From assembly GCA_018697195.1 (NCBI GenBank), contig CM031869.1, positions 15,565,266 to 15,629,265 of the forward strand: a stretch of DNA of 64,000 nt, read 5' to 3'. Positions 22,851 to 34,200 of the stretch are shown piece by piece. The DNA is from Certhia americana (Eukaryota; Chordata; Aves; Passeriformes; Certhiidae). A model generated the notes under the pieces. That model had not been told where the DNA came from. It did no database searches and was given only the letters and a program-made list of their open reading frames with translations. Every line of letters begins with the position of its first letter. The stretch's first letter is position 1. The position numbers and the translations under genes are program-made.

Positions 22851-25800
22851 ATATTTCCTTGTCACAAGACAGCAGTAGTCCATCATATCCTTTCTTTTCC
22901 AAAAGCAAGGCAATAGTGGTTACTGACCAGTTAGTGTCTTCTGGGTCATTATGAATGATGATTCCCGCATGGTTATTCCACTCTTTGGCTCCTTACCATA
23001 TTTCTCTTAGCTAATATGTTTGTAAAGTCCTGTAATTCTGTACTTGAGCTCTACTTGATAGGCGATTTCCCTCCAGATGTCTTTAAGCTTGTTGTCTACA
23101 CATTGTAATTCCAGATGTACACGGATTATTACTATTTTCCTCTTTACTAAATTTGTTGATCTTCTTATTGCTTCCAATTGTGGCTTTCAGTGCTACCAAG
23201 ATAGGACATTTATGGGCTAAACCTTGTCCATATTTGTGATTCTGAAATCTCAGCTTTCTTCGCCTCTGCTTAAAGAGCTCCCAGTTCTACTCATTTTCTT
23301 GAGAATGTTTTATCACCCAACCAATTTCACCCAGTTTTCCTCAGCCTTGGGAAAACAGTTCCTTGGAATCCTCAGCTGTGTTTTACACCTGTATGATTAG
23401 AGCTCCCATCTCATATCTGGTATGAATGGAAACCCATCATGGACACTGTCCCCATGCCAACCACCAGGGATTAACACAGCCACCAACATCCATAAGACAG
23501 CGTCTACCAGTCATAATGAGGCCCAAACCCAGTACTCCCGGTTTTGGTGTTAAATCTGGTGAGTTTTAAGGGACTTGGATGTTTTGCTTCTAGGGATAGC
23601 TGTCTTGCCAGCACATGTGTCCCAAATGGATGTGTGTCATAGAAATCACATTCTCCTCCCTCCTTTCTTTTCTTTTTGCAATTATATTTTCATTCTGATA
23701 ACAGCTTTTCCCACAAATTTCTTCACCTGAGGACTGTATTTTTAAGGTCCTCCTCACCACTTCTCAAGGCATACTATAGCTTTTCTTCCACTCCAGCAAA
23801 TTTGCCTCCATTCTTGTTAAGGACACAAAGTCTATGTGTTCTTGGGATCATCTTTCCAAAGTCCTTGTGTTTGGCAGAGGTTTTTGAAGGTAACAAGTGC
23901 AGCTAAGATGATGCCCTACCTTCTCTTCCTCTGTTTCTTCCAAATGAATGAATAATCAAAGATTCCCTACTGCTGAACAGCGCTCAGAGGGTGAAGCTGT
24001 GCACAGCTCAGCTTCAGCATCAGATAATGAAAATCTAAGTCTAAGAAGAATGGTGGCCTGGCTCCACCATCCTGAGCAGCCTTGGATTTGTGATGGGAAG
24101 AAATGCCACCAGCAACACCCATCATGGCTATTTTTGTACCTTGGCACAATCCCAGTCTCACCTGTGACAGGTGAGGAATATTACATGCAGATTAACTTTT
24201 ACCTTGGCAGGTGTGCATCTTGTTCATCTTTATAACCTTATCCAGTGGGCTGGCCCCTGTCCCAGGGTAGGGACCCGCCCTCCAGATCCAGATCCAGGTT
24301 TATCATGGATCCTGTGGAATATGGTCTCTCCTGAACAATCCCAACACACCCACACAGGAGCTGCATCCAGCACGCGACTTCAGTCCTTCTGTGGCTGCAC
24401 TGATACAATCAAGCCTTCCAATGGCAAGTGGATTCCAGCCCAGTGTCCCAGGTGCCTCATCTGGTGGTCGGCGCATATTTTAACGGCTGTGCTCTCACAA
24501 GTCACTTAATATTTCATTCTAAAACAGCTTTTAATATTTATGGCTTTAAACAGCCTCATGGAGAGTTATAACCTAAACCACCATCAACATATGGGCTTTT
24601 CAGTCTTTACAGTTCCTGTACAGCTTTAGGCTTGAAAGACAGGAGGGATGTAATTACATAAGAGGCTGAGCCATACCTTAAGCACTGATAATTCTTGCAC
24701 AAAATCCAGCATTCTGAGCAGCAGGGTGAGTTTACCAGGCAGAGAATCCTTACCCTTGTTGGGATTTGCTTATATGCAAACCCGACAAGTTGGGATCCTT
24801 TATAATCCCCTGGAAATCAGAACAGAGATCAGGCAAAAGAGAACCTCCCTACCTCATCCCCTACATAGTATCCATTGCCAACAGATGCTGTGAAATTGCT
24901 TCTTCAAACAAAGATCCCAGATCAGCTTGGTGGAGAATGGAGTCCGTGGAGAAGAGCGACGCTGCTGCTCTGCACTCTGGCTTCTTTCCTGGGAGGATCG
25001 AAGGCACTGCTCCTGTGCGGAACAGCAGTGTGCTCTCCAGGGAAAAACAGCGAGCTTTGCATCTGGAAAGAAATTAATATAACACCTCCCGGCCTGATGG
25101 GGATTAATAAAAACTCTGAGCCATCACTGCTCCTTGATATGAGCTATAACCCAGATGGCAAGCCCGCTCCAGCTCTGGCAGGCTCCAAATTTCAGGAGCG
25201 AAGTCAGGCGCGCACGCTCCACACACGTCTGTGGCTGCATTTCCAGCAGCAATCTTGGGAGCACAATGACCCATTTTGAATCGTGGCATTCTCACAATCT
25301 TCCGCTGTTGGCTTAACTCTGCCTTCACTGGCATCACCAGGAGGTGGCCATCAGCTTCTGGGGAACCTCTGTGTCACATTCCATGGACTGTCCTGGGACT
25401 GCCATCTCCTCCTTAACGGTGGAGTCAACCCAAAATTGGCAGAAATATTTGCACATTATTTCTGGAGATGTGGAATAAAGGCAGGCACAGTAGGACTGTA
25501 CCTGTCAGCATCCCTTTGGCTCACCAATGCAATCTGCTGGACACAGTTTCTCTATGACCCTGTTCCTACAAGGCACAGCAGAACTGGCAAAAAGGCTACA
25601 GCATCATGAAAGCAGCAAAGCTGAGGTTCCTGACAAGCACCTTCAGTTTTCAAAAGCAAACTCACTGCAAAGCCCTCATGCCACTCTTTGAAACATGGGG
25701 GTTTATCCCCTCACAAGTATCTTCTGCCGGAAAACAAGATACTGGCATTTGCTGGACCACCAGCTCAACACAAGCTGTGCCATAGGTTTGTCTGCTGGAA

Positions 25801-28195
25801 CTGACAAGCTGGGAAAGGTACTTTTAAGCAAAAAAATCACATCCTTCTTTTTGCAGCTCTTGCTGCCACATCTTTTGTTGCCATGAAGGAAAAGAGAAAA
25901 ATCACTCAGAAAGTACAGCTATTTATCTGTCCATTAAGGACAACTGAGCTCCACTCAAGCATCGCCTGATATCCCTGCATTGCATAAAAGGCATTTTTGC
26001 CATTCTCAGTTTCCCACTTGCATTTTCCCAAATCCAGCCTCACACCTGCTGCATGTGCACAGGCAGCTCCAGAAGAGGACAAGTCTTGTAGATGCTTGAT
26101 AGAGACCTGACACAGCCAGCCCAAGTAGAATATTTCACACGACATCTCCCTTTCATTTTCATCCTTAAGGAATCAAATCCTCATCCTGATAGGATTTATC
26201 ACATAGCTGTTATGTCTTACAACCATACATGGTTTTGCTGACACAAGTGAACATGTTTTACCAAATCTTATCAAAGTACAGCTGAATTTAATTCTGAAAG
26301 CAGGCGGAAAACAGGGAAGCACCTCCTGAAGGTGTCCTCAACCCACTGCTGACACATTCAGCAGGCCCATCCTTTGGACTCTGATGTCAGCAGAATCAGC
26401 CACCTCAGAGAAATCCCAGCCCTTGTTTGCAGCTGCTCCATGTGGGTGGGAAGTGGGGCTACACCAGACTCCACTGCTGGAGAAGATGGACACTGTGGGG
26501 TGTCTCTGTGGGTGCCCTTTTGTCACACAAGTGGCCTTTGATGCCTGGGTGCCCTCCCACAGCTGCCAGGTCAGTCACTCCTCGTGACTGTGGGTGCTCC
26601 TGGCCCATCACAGCTGTGACACTCAATCCATGTGGAGGTTGGACTCAGGCTCCATCCTTGCTTTGGAAGGGCAGCACAGAGGGCTTCTGTGTGAGCAGGC
26701 TCAGCTGACGGGCTTCAATGATGGGTTTAATCAAAGGTCTGCCCTTTCTATCTCCCAAACTGAGCTTCTGAAGCTGCTCAGAACAGCCCTGCCATGAAGT
26801 GGCACAAACTCAGTCATCACTCTGGGGCAGCTCCAGTTAAGTTACTGTGTCTGTGCCCATGAGACACCATAAAAGCAGAATTCAGCTCCTTGCTGATGCC
26901 TCCACCCCAGCCTTCAGCACCTCTGAAATCCTCCTGGATGTTTATCATCCCAGCAAGAGACATCTGCCATTTCCTTTAATATTTCCTCTTTATTTCCTCC
27001 TCCTGCCCCTGCAAATAACAGCAATTTCCATGTGAAATCAATGAACAGGGCATCTTCCATTCCCACCTCCATCCTAAGCCTTGCAACTAGGTCTGGTCAG
27101 AAAAGGCTAAGAAGTTCTGTGGAAAATTCCATGAATTCTTATGGTCTATTTTTCTCTGGAGGCAACTCTGTTAAAGTGCTGAAGGCCCCAACAGGTTATA
27201 GCCTCCCACAAAGAAATGGGAAAGTTGCTTTTAGGAATGTTTATATTTAAGGGATAGCATGAAGCATTTCCAGCTCAGCCCTTTGCCTGCTCGCAGGGTC
27301 AGTCTGGAGCTGGAGGAGTGGAAGTGGAGGCAGAGCCCATGTGAGGGGCACTCTGACACCTCAGCTGCTTATCTGAGTGGATCAAAGAGTGATCCATGGC
27401 TGAGCATGGTGCCAGACCCGTGCACAGCCTGGAGAGATCTGTAGGAGGTTCTGCTTCCCTGCAACCACTCTGAGCCAGCATCGCCCCTCCCTGTCCTACA
27501 CATCCATCAGTCCCTCACACCTACACCCACAGGCTGCTGCCCAGACCCACAGGATGTCTGCAAGACAAAATGCATGCAAAACCACATGCAAAACCTGAGG
27601 GCAGGAAAGGCACATCTTTTGTGTAAGCTTCCCCATTCAGAAGAGAACTTGGACAGGATAAAGGTTGGACAGGAGGAATTGAGACCAAACAGAGCAAAAA
27701 TGATCAGAAGTTGCTCTTGGAGTTTCCAGAGATCTGAACCTGGGCAAGAGGCTGTGTGTAGGAGATCCCAGATGTATAAGGGCTCATAAAGGAAGGGCTC
27801 ACCTCATCATGGGTCCAGCTTGCTTCTGGTTCTGTGCAAGCCCCAGAGTGCAGCTGCAAAGTCCTACCAGCAACACACCAGCATCTTGGAAAGCCTCTGC
27901 AAGAATATTGACCAGAACACCTGAGCTCTGCCTTAGAGAAATGCTTAAAAAAACAATCAGAGATTGTATCTCTACCCAAATGAAGGTTCTTTCCCAGAAA
28001 TCTCTTCCAGGACCTTTAAAGACCAAGAAAAGCAGATACAACATCACTCACTGCAATGTTGTGGGTGGAGAGCACAGTCAGATGGACAAGTACATTATGC
28101 AGGGCACGTGTTGCTCTGTGTTGTATTTGCCTGGTGAAAATGTGCCTGAAGCAGCAGAGTAATTGGATGTGCTGCATTTGAATCCATGGAGGAGA
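22851..28195. other. Unique non-coding sequence, AT-rich 22.9-23.3 kb
   Basis: An AT-rich stretch at 22.9-23.3 kb and another at about 24480-24560 (rich in TAATATTT-type motifs) are the main structure. At 24.9-25.2 kb CpG is somewhat more frequent than elsewhere. The open frame at 24875-25279 (134 codons) and others show no domain. No repeat family was recognised. Confidence 0.5.
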
Positions 28196-28675
28196 TGCTG
28201 GGTTAACCCCAGTGGGCAGCTAAGCATCACAGAGATACTGGCTCACTCCTTCCCACCCCCAGTGGGATGAGGTAAGAGAAAAGGAAGAATAAAAGCAAGA
28301 AAATTTGGGGTCAGGATAAAAATAACAATAATAACTGCTGTTTTATAAGTGAAGGATGAGTAGAAGAGAAGAAAACAAAACCAAAAAGTGATGCAAAAGC
28401 AATCACTCATCCCCTTCCATGAGCACAGGATGCCAGCTCCCAAGCAGATGGTTAACCCACTTACTGCCAAGCAGGATGTTGAACGGTGTGGAGTTATCTC
28501 TGTGGTCAGATCATCTACCTGCAAGTGTCCCTCCCAACCTATTGCATGGCTCTGAATCTACTCTAACAAAAGTAGGAATTTTAGTGTGCTATTGGTGTTG
28601 TTTTGACCAAAAGGCTGAAACATGGCAATTGTGAGCTATTGTGAAGAAAATTAACTTTATCCTTTCCAGGCCCAC
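28196..28675 (-). mobile_element. Degraded endogenous retrovirus LTR (antisense)
   Basis: On the plus strand the element begins 'tgctgggttaaccccagtgg', continues 'cagctaagc' and 'ggctcactccttcccacccc', and ends 'gaagaaaattaactttatcc' then 'ccaggcccaca'. These are the reverse complements of the 3' and 5' ends of a common avian ERV LTR that I also see, in sense orientation and better preserved, at 60.5 kb. The TG...CA ends are plausible but the TATA region is eroded, so the copy is old and inactive. No flanking proviral gene remnant was found. A class III (ERVL-like) label is my recollection, not a database result. Confidence 0.75.
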
Positions 28676-30767
28676 ACCATGAGACACCCATGGCCCTGTT
28701 CAGGGAAGGTGCTGGTGTTCCCATCCCCTCCCCATCCAGCACTGTGAACTGTGCCCCCCCGGGCAGGCTCTGCTGGCACTGACACCCCGGCTGTCTGTGA
28801 CACTCCGTGCTTTGGGTGGCCAGGGGACAGCAACAGAGCAGGGCCACAGCTGCCAGCCCTGCTTCCCATGCTCCAGGGAGAGTGATGGGCAGAGAAAAGC
28901 ATCTGCTGTTGTCTCTGCCAGTGGGAGAAGGGAAAGGGGGAGCTCTGGCTGCCGTGAGAACAGCACCGTTCTCTCCCTGGGTAGGAACTAGGGAAGCCAG
29001 GTGATGTCAGCACAGAAAACAAGCTGCAGAGGGAATTCCTCCAGGATGTGTGGGGAAGGAGGTGGAGAGGGGAGTCCCTGGTGATTCCCAGAAGTAATTC
29101 AGTCTGAAAAAGCCTGAATTGACAGCACCAGCTACTCAGGCAGGTGAGATCAGCCCGCATAGATTCCAGGCAGCCCTCTGTCCCACCAGGAGTGTGTGTT
29201 GGGGGGGGGGGGCAACTCCGTGCCTTGCTCCAGGCTGCCTTAGGATCCAGGGCAGTACAGAGAGCACTTTCTTTTCATAACTGCTCTAATCCAGAGACAG
29301 AGGAGCCCGGGGGAATGATTTTGACTTTGCAGCAGGGAAGAGGCAGCCGCAAATCGGCATTATTATTTTTGTGCTCCCCAACATGCTGCCTCTTGTGCAG
29401 GTGTGAGGGCACAGAGCACAAGAGGAGCCATCTCCAGACTTTGATTTCCTCCCTCTTCTCACAGCCACTCCATGTATTTGGACATGGCCTCCCACCCTTT
29501 GCCATTGTCTTTTTGGGTCACTGCCAGTTCACCTTTGCCTTGTTCACCATGGCACAGCCGAAGCCACAGCTGGCCCAGGGACATGCCACCAACTGCCACC
29601 TCTGCCCACGGGTGCCTAGAGTGGAGTGCTCAGCACCACTGAGCTCTTGTGATCTGCTCAGGCAGCCAGGGCTCTCCCCAAATTACTGCTTCCCAAACAG
29701 CGTCTTCTCATTACATAATTCTGCCTATAATTGTTGTTGCCCAAAGGTATGAGCTGCGTTTCTTGCAGGCTATTACCAAAATCATCCTTTTCAGCTCACT
29801 GTCAAAGCCCTCCCTGCCGACATTTATTCCCAGCTCTCTCCCCTCTTTTGCATCACACCTTTTGAGAGCCCAGCGAGGGGGTTTTCTGCGCCTGTCCCCT
29901 GCTATCACCACCCCGTTACACAGCGGGGACAGTGACCATTCCTCCCGGGCAGCCTCTCCCCTCTCTCCCCGCCAGGCGAGCGCTCAGCACGGCTGCTCCT
30001 CCCTCCATCAAGCCTTTCCACATTTTGCGAGCTATTCCAGCTAACTGGTGCTCCAGTCTCCAGCACGGTCTGCGCCGCACCACAGCACACTGCGAAGGGT
30101 TATCCGCTGTCTTCCCCAGTCCACTAATTGTGTAATTATGCAGAAATGGCCTGTCTGGTACAATCTATTTCTCATACTCCCCTGTGGTGCTTGTTGCTTA
30201 CAATGCTCATTATTCCTCTAAGTATTTGCAGACCTTCACCCTCCATCATATTTCCACAAATTGCAGTTCTATTAACAAGGGAACAATTCCTGAAGTCCTT
30301 GCAAATACTGTATTCATTTTCTCAACTGCTCCCTCCTTTCTGGCCAGGAGCAGATGGAGCTCTGTCTCCAGGCTGGCTCAGGTCAGGGAAGGTGCCTTTG
30401 CTCTGGAGCCTGTCCCTGCCCTGTGCCCATCCCTAGGCTCAGAAGGCCAGGCTCTGGAGACCCCAGGAGAGGAGCAGAGGGCAGAGAGCTGTCCCATGCT
30501 GGGTGCCCACAGGGTCACACACCTCACCCTGTGCCATGGGGACGTGCCGCTGGCTCTGCGCTGCTCAGCCCATCCCGCAAGGAGACAGGCAGGCTCTGTG
30601 CTCATCCCGGATCTCTGCCGGGTGCCAGGCTCAGCTGGCTGAGCAATTACACACCAGCTAAAGCCTGTGCTTCAGGCTCAGCTTCCTGCCACAGGCATGC
30701 CATGGGTCTGGACTCAGAGCAGCCAAGGGTGTCCCCACCATCCCCTGCCTGGCGTGGGTAGCGACAG
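28676..30767. other. Unique non-coding sequence with weak CpG-rich patch
   Basis: A run of 12 G lies at 29201-29212. A patch at about 29870-30110 carries around 15 CpGs by hand count, above the window background but weaker than the island at 47 kb. The block at about 30115-30320 is AT-rich and looks like conserved non-coding sequence. The 202-codon frame at 29144-29752 crosses the G-run and shows no domain, so it is not called. Confidence 0.5.
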
Positions 30768-31260
30768 TCACAGAACCACAGAGTCATGGAATATCCTGGG
30801 TTGGAAGGGTCCCACAAGAATCAATAAATCCAGCACAGGACTCCTCAACAATCCCACCCTGTGCCTGAGAGTGCTGTCTGACAGGCTTGGGGCTGTGACC
30901 ATGGCCCTGGGGAGCCTGTTCAGTGCCCGACCTCCCTCTGGGGAAGAACCTTTCCCAGATATCCAACAAAAAATTCTCCTGACACAGCTCAAGCATCAGG
31001 TTCTGTCACTGATCACCAGAGAAAAGTGATCAGAGTCTGTTTCTTCTCTTTCCCTCACAAGGAAATTGTAGACTGCAACGAGGTGTCCCCTCAGTCTCCT
31101 CCTTTCCAGGCTGAACAGATCAAGTGTCCTCCTCAGCCGCCTCTCAAACAGCTCCAAACCCTTCACCATCTTCACTGCCCTTCTCTGGACACTCTCTAAG
31201 AGTTTAATATCTTCCTTACATTGCAGTGACCAGGGTCAGCACCAGACCTCCCCAGTCTGG
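30768..31260 (-). repeat. CR1 LINE, long 3' fragment (antisense)
   Basis: The plus strand reads 'tcacagaaccacagagtcat', 'ggaatatcctgggttggaag', then 'ctgtgcctgagagtgctgtc', 'cctgttcagtgcccgacctc', 'cctttccaggctgaacagat' and 'ccttctctggacactctcta'. This is a nearly continuous antisense CR1 3' UTR plus the end of ORF2. At roughly 490 bp it is among the longest CR1 copies in the window. The 3' terminus is at 30768 and the 5' truncation is near 31260. It shares a subfamily-type 3' end with the fragment at 58.37 kb. Confidence 0.94.
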
Positions 31261-34200
31261 ACCTTCTGAGCTAGAGAAAGGCTAATGGGCCACAAACCTG
31301 GCTGGACATCCTGCTGGCCAGATAATTCAAGGTGACACAGCTGACATGAGCCACTGCTGAGTGGGGACATGACTTTTGGGGCAGGCTGGGGAGGTTCTGG
31401 ACCCACCACAAAGGTCTCTGTGGTGGTGGCCTCTCTAGGGCTGTGCTGGCAGTGGGAGATAGCTGTGGAAGGCCAGGCCACTCTGATGTGAATCAGCAAC
31501 AGGGCTGGAGGGAGCTTTGCCCAAGGCACATGTCAGGAGAGCTCCCTGGCCTGAGAAGTGGTATTTCAGGGAATTTCCCTCTCTGCAGACAAGAGCAATT
31601 AGAGGGACACCAGAGCAGCCACCATATGACTTCTTAAAAATTCAGAGTCTTGCTTTGTGTCAGTATCACCATGGGAAGGGGGAGAGCCCCAGACCCAGCA
31701 GCTGTTTTCTGGACGGGACTAGAAACAGCACAGCTGAGCAGCAGCACTTTGTGCCAGCATATCCCTAAAATACCTCATCCATCAAAGGAAACTGTGAGAT
31801 CCCCAAAGGCCTGCATGAATACTTTGGAGTTTACTGCAAAGCTGGATGCTATGGGCAGCCTGACTAATGGTGATAACCAGAGGAAGCTTATGTCAGGCTT
31901 AATTTCCATTTTGAATTTCCGGTACAGCTTTTGACTGGTTTGACTTGGGCCACAGACACAGTGCAGTAAGAACTGTTACAACTGTTGATCACAGTAATAG
32001 ACCAAATGTGTTATTTAGCTTCACATGGGTTTATCTCTGGCGTGGTATTCCACAAGAGAATTTAAATGTCCCCATAAAATTTAATTCTAACCATCTTTCT
32101 CTAGATATTTCTGAAGGGGGTTCTCCCACGAGAGGTCTGGTGCTCTCTGCTTTCATTATGTCTAGACATTTCATAAAGCAGTCTCTTCTTTTAGCATTCT
32201 GTCTTCTTCGTTGGAAGCCAAGAGTTGATAAACCTTTACAAAAAGGAAAGAGGAGAATACCCTGAAAAACACCCCACCTTGACACCATTTGGTCAGCTCA
32301 GCTGTAGATCTCAGCAGAGAATTAATGGAGGAGAATGAATATGCTGCTCAGTCAGACAGGACTCCTTCATCCTCCTTTAATGACAGAACAGCTGCTTTTG
32401 TAACTACCCCCTGCAGATATTAAAGCTGAGAAAAATCCTTCTCATAGCAAACCACAAAGAAAGGAGCTTTCTTCTGGAATGCTGTGTCAATTAACTTCTT
32501 AGGACTCATCTGAAGGCAGACGTATCTTGGGGTTCTCAGGCCAGGAGACCATTCACAGATCCACCTGGACAAATTATGCAGCTCAAATAAATCCACTGAA
32601 GAACTAGATATTCCTTCCTGTTTGTAAAATTTTTTCTTAGCTGATCTTACCAGCAAAAGATTACAAATACATCTATAAACATCTGCTGAATAGTTTACAG
32701 GAGGAAAGGTCAGGCTCTGACGCAGGCCATGCGTTAGGATCTGCATTCTGTCCACACGGCAACCCCAGATGTGATGGCCACGGTCACGCACACGCGGCTG
32801 TGGGCTCGGGTCTGACCAGCACAGGTGAGGGCACTGGTGAAGAGAGAGAGACCTGAGCACACAGAATGTGTCTGCTTTTGCACCCCCACCAGGAGACTCG
32901 TGCTGGCTCCCTGCAGCTATCATTTTTATATAGATATAAACTTGTATTATATAATGGAGCGCTTTGGCATCCCTCCTGCTCCAGACGCCCGTGTGCTGGG
33001 CAAGGCAAGGTCGCAAGTCCCAGCAGTTCCCTAACCACCAAACAGCCTCGTTAATGACGGCCTACAAATCTGGCAAAGGCAAAATTTGAAATTGTAGGAG
33101 GCACCAAAAAGCCTGGCCAACCTTGTTCAGCCCTTGCTGACAAGCTGGCTTTGACAACACTGATGAAAACCAAGCTGGTTGACAAGTCTGTCCCATCTCC
33201 AGTGGCCTCAGTCAGCCCCAAGGGAAATTTCATGATGCAGCCCTTTGCAGGACACCTCCTTGAGCATAAAGAAAATTGTAGGAAGCAGGAGGGAACCCTA
33301 GGGAGAGGACCAGGGTCTCAAGTGATAGCCTATGATGCACCAAATACATGATTCAAGTGCTCACGTAGTGGAAAAATGTTCAAAAAGGACTAGTGATGAA
33401 ATAAATCTGGCACACTAGGGATTCAAAGGGTTCAGGGCAGGGTTTGCACCTTTCTATGGTGTTAAATACCCACTATCCTGATGAAAGAGGCTCTGCATCA
33501 TCTCAGATATTTCTGTTAACTCAGGTGACAGTACACAGAAATTAGTGCTTTCCTCTATAAGGCACACAAGCAGAAATGGCAGAATTTCTGGCAAAATGAC
33601 AGATTTGATCCCATATCTTTCCCCATTTTTGGGGAGAAAATTCTTTGCTTTCTCCTTTCCACCATTCCCAGTCAGAGTTTCTGTTTCAGGACTCAATCTG
33701 CAATTCTTTGGTCTAACACAATGGAGTGGGTTTTCTGCCTCTTGTGCCGTAACAAAACAGTAATGGCCTTCTCTGGCCATCATTTGACCCTGAACAATTT
33801 GGTCCATGAGCAGTGGAGATGCCTGTCCCCTCTGCCTCTGTTTAGAGCATAGCCAAGATGTTTTGCTTCTCTTCTTGGCTAAGGCATAAAACTTTGAATG
33901 ATCCCATCACCCAGCCCTGTCCTATGAGCTCCCCAAATGTACACTGGAAGTTTTAAAGGCTAATTCATTGCAGGTGACTAAGTTGGCAACGTCAATAACC
34001 CAGGGACCATCCTGCTCTGAGACATCACACGTAGAACAGGGAAACATAGACTCCCATGTGTCCCCTCAGTGTCCCAATCCATGAGCGAGATTCCCACAGC
34101 TCAGAGGCATGGGGTAATAGGACACAGCTCAAAGTAGTCTCTGTCCCTCTTGGCTCTTTCAGTAAAATGGAATACAGTAAAGAGTTGGAGCCAGGCAGAC

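Noticed and set aside
23000..23400. Possible ancient LINE in the AT-rich region
   Set aside because: I could not match any block to CR1 or another family, and no coding motif is visible on either strand.
29144..29752. 202-codon plus-strand frame
   Set aside because: It crosses the G12 tract, so frame depends on exact homopolymer length, and the translation shows no family resemblance.
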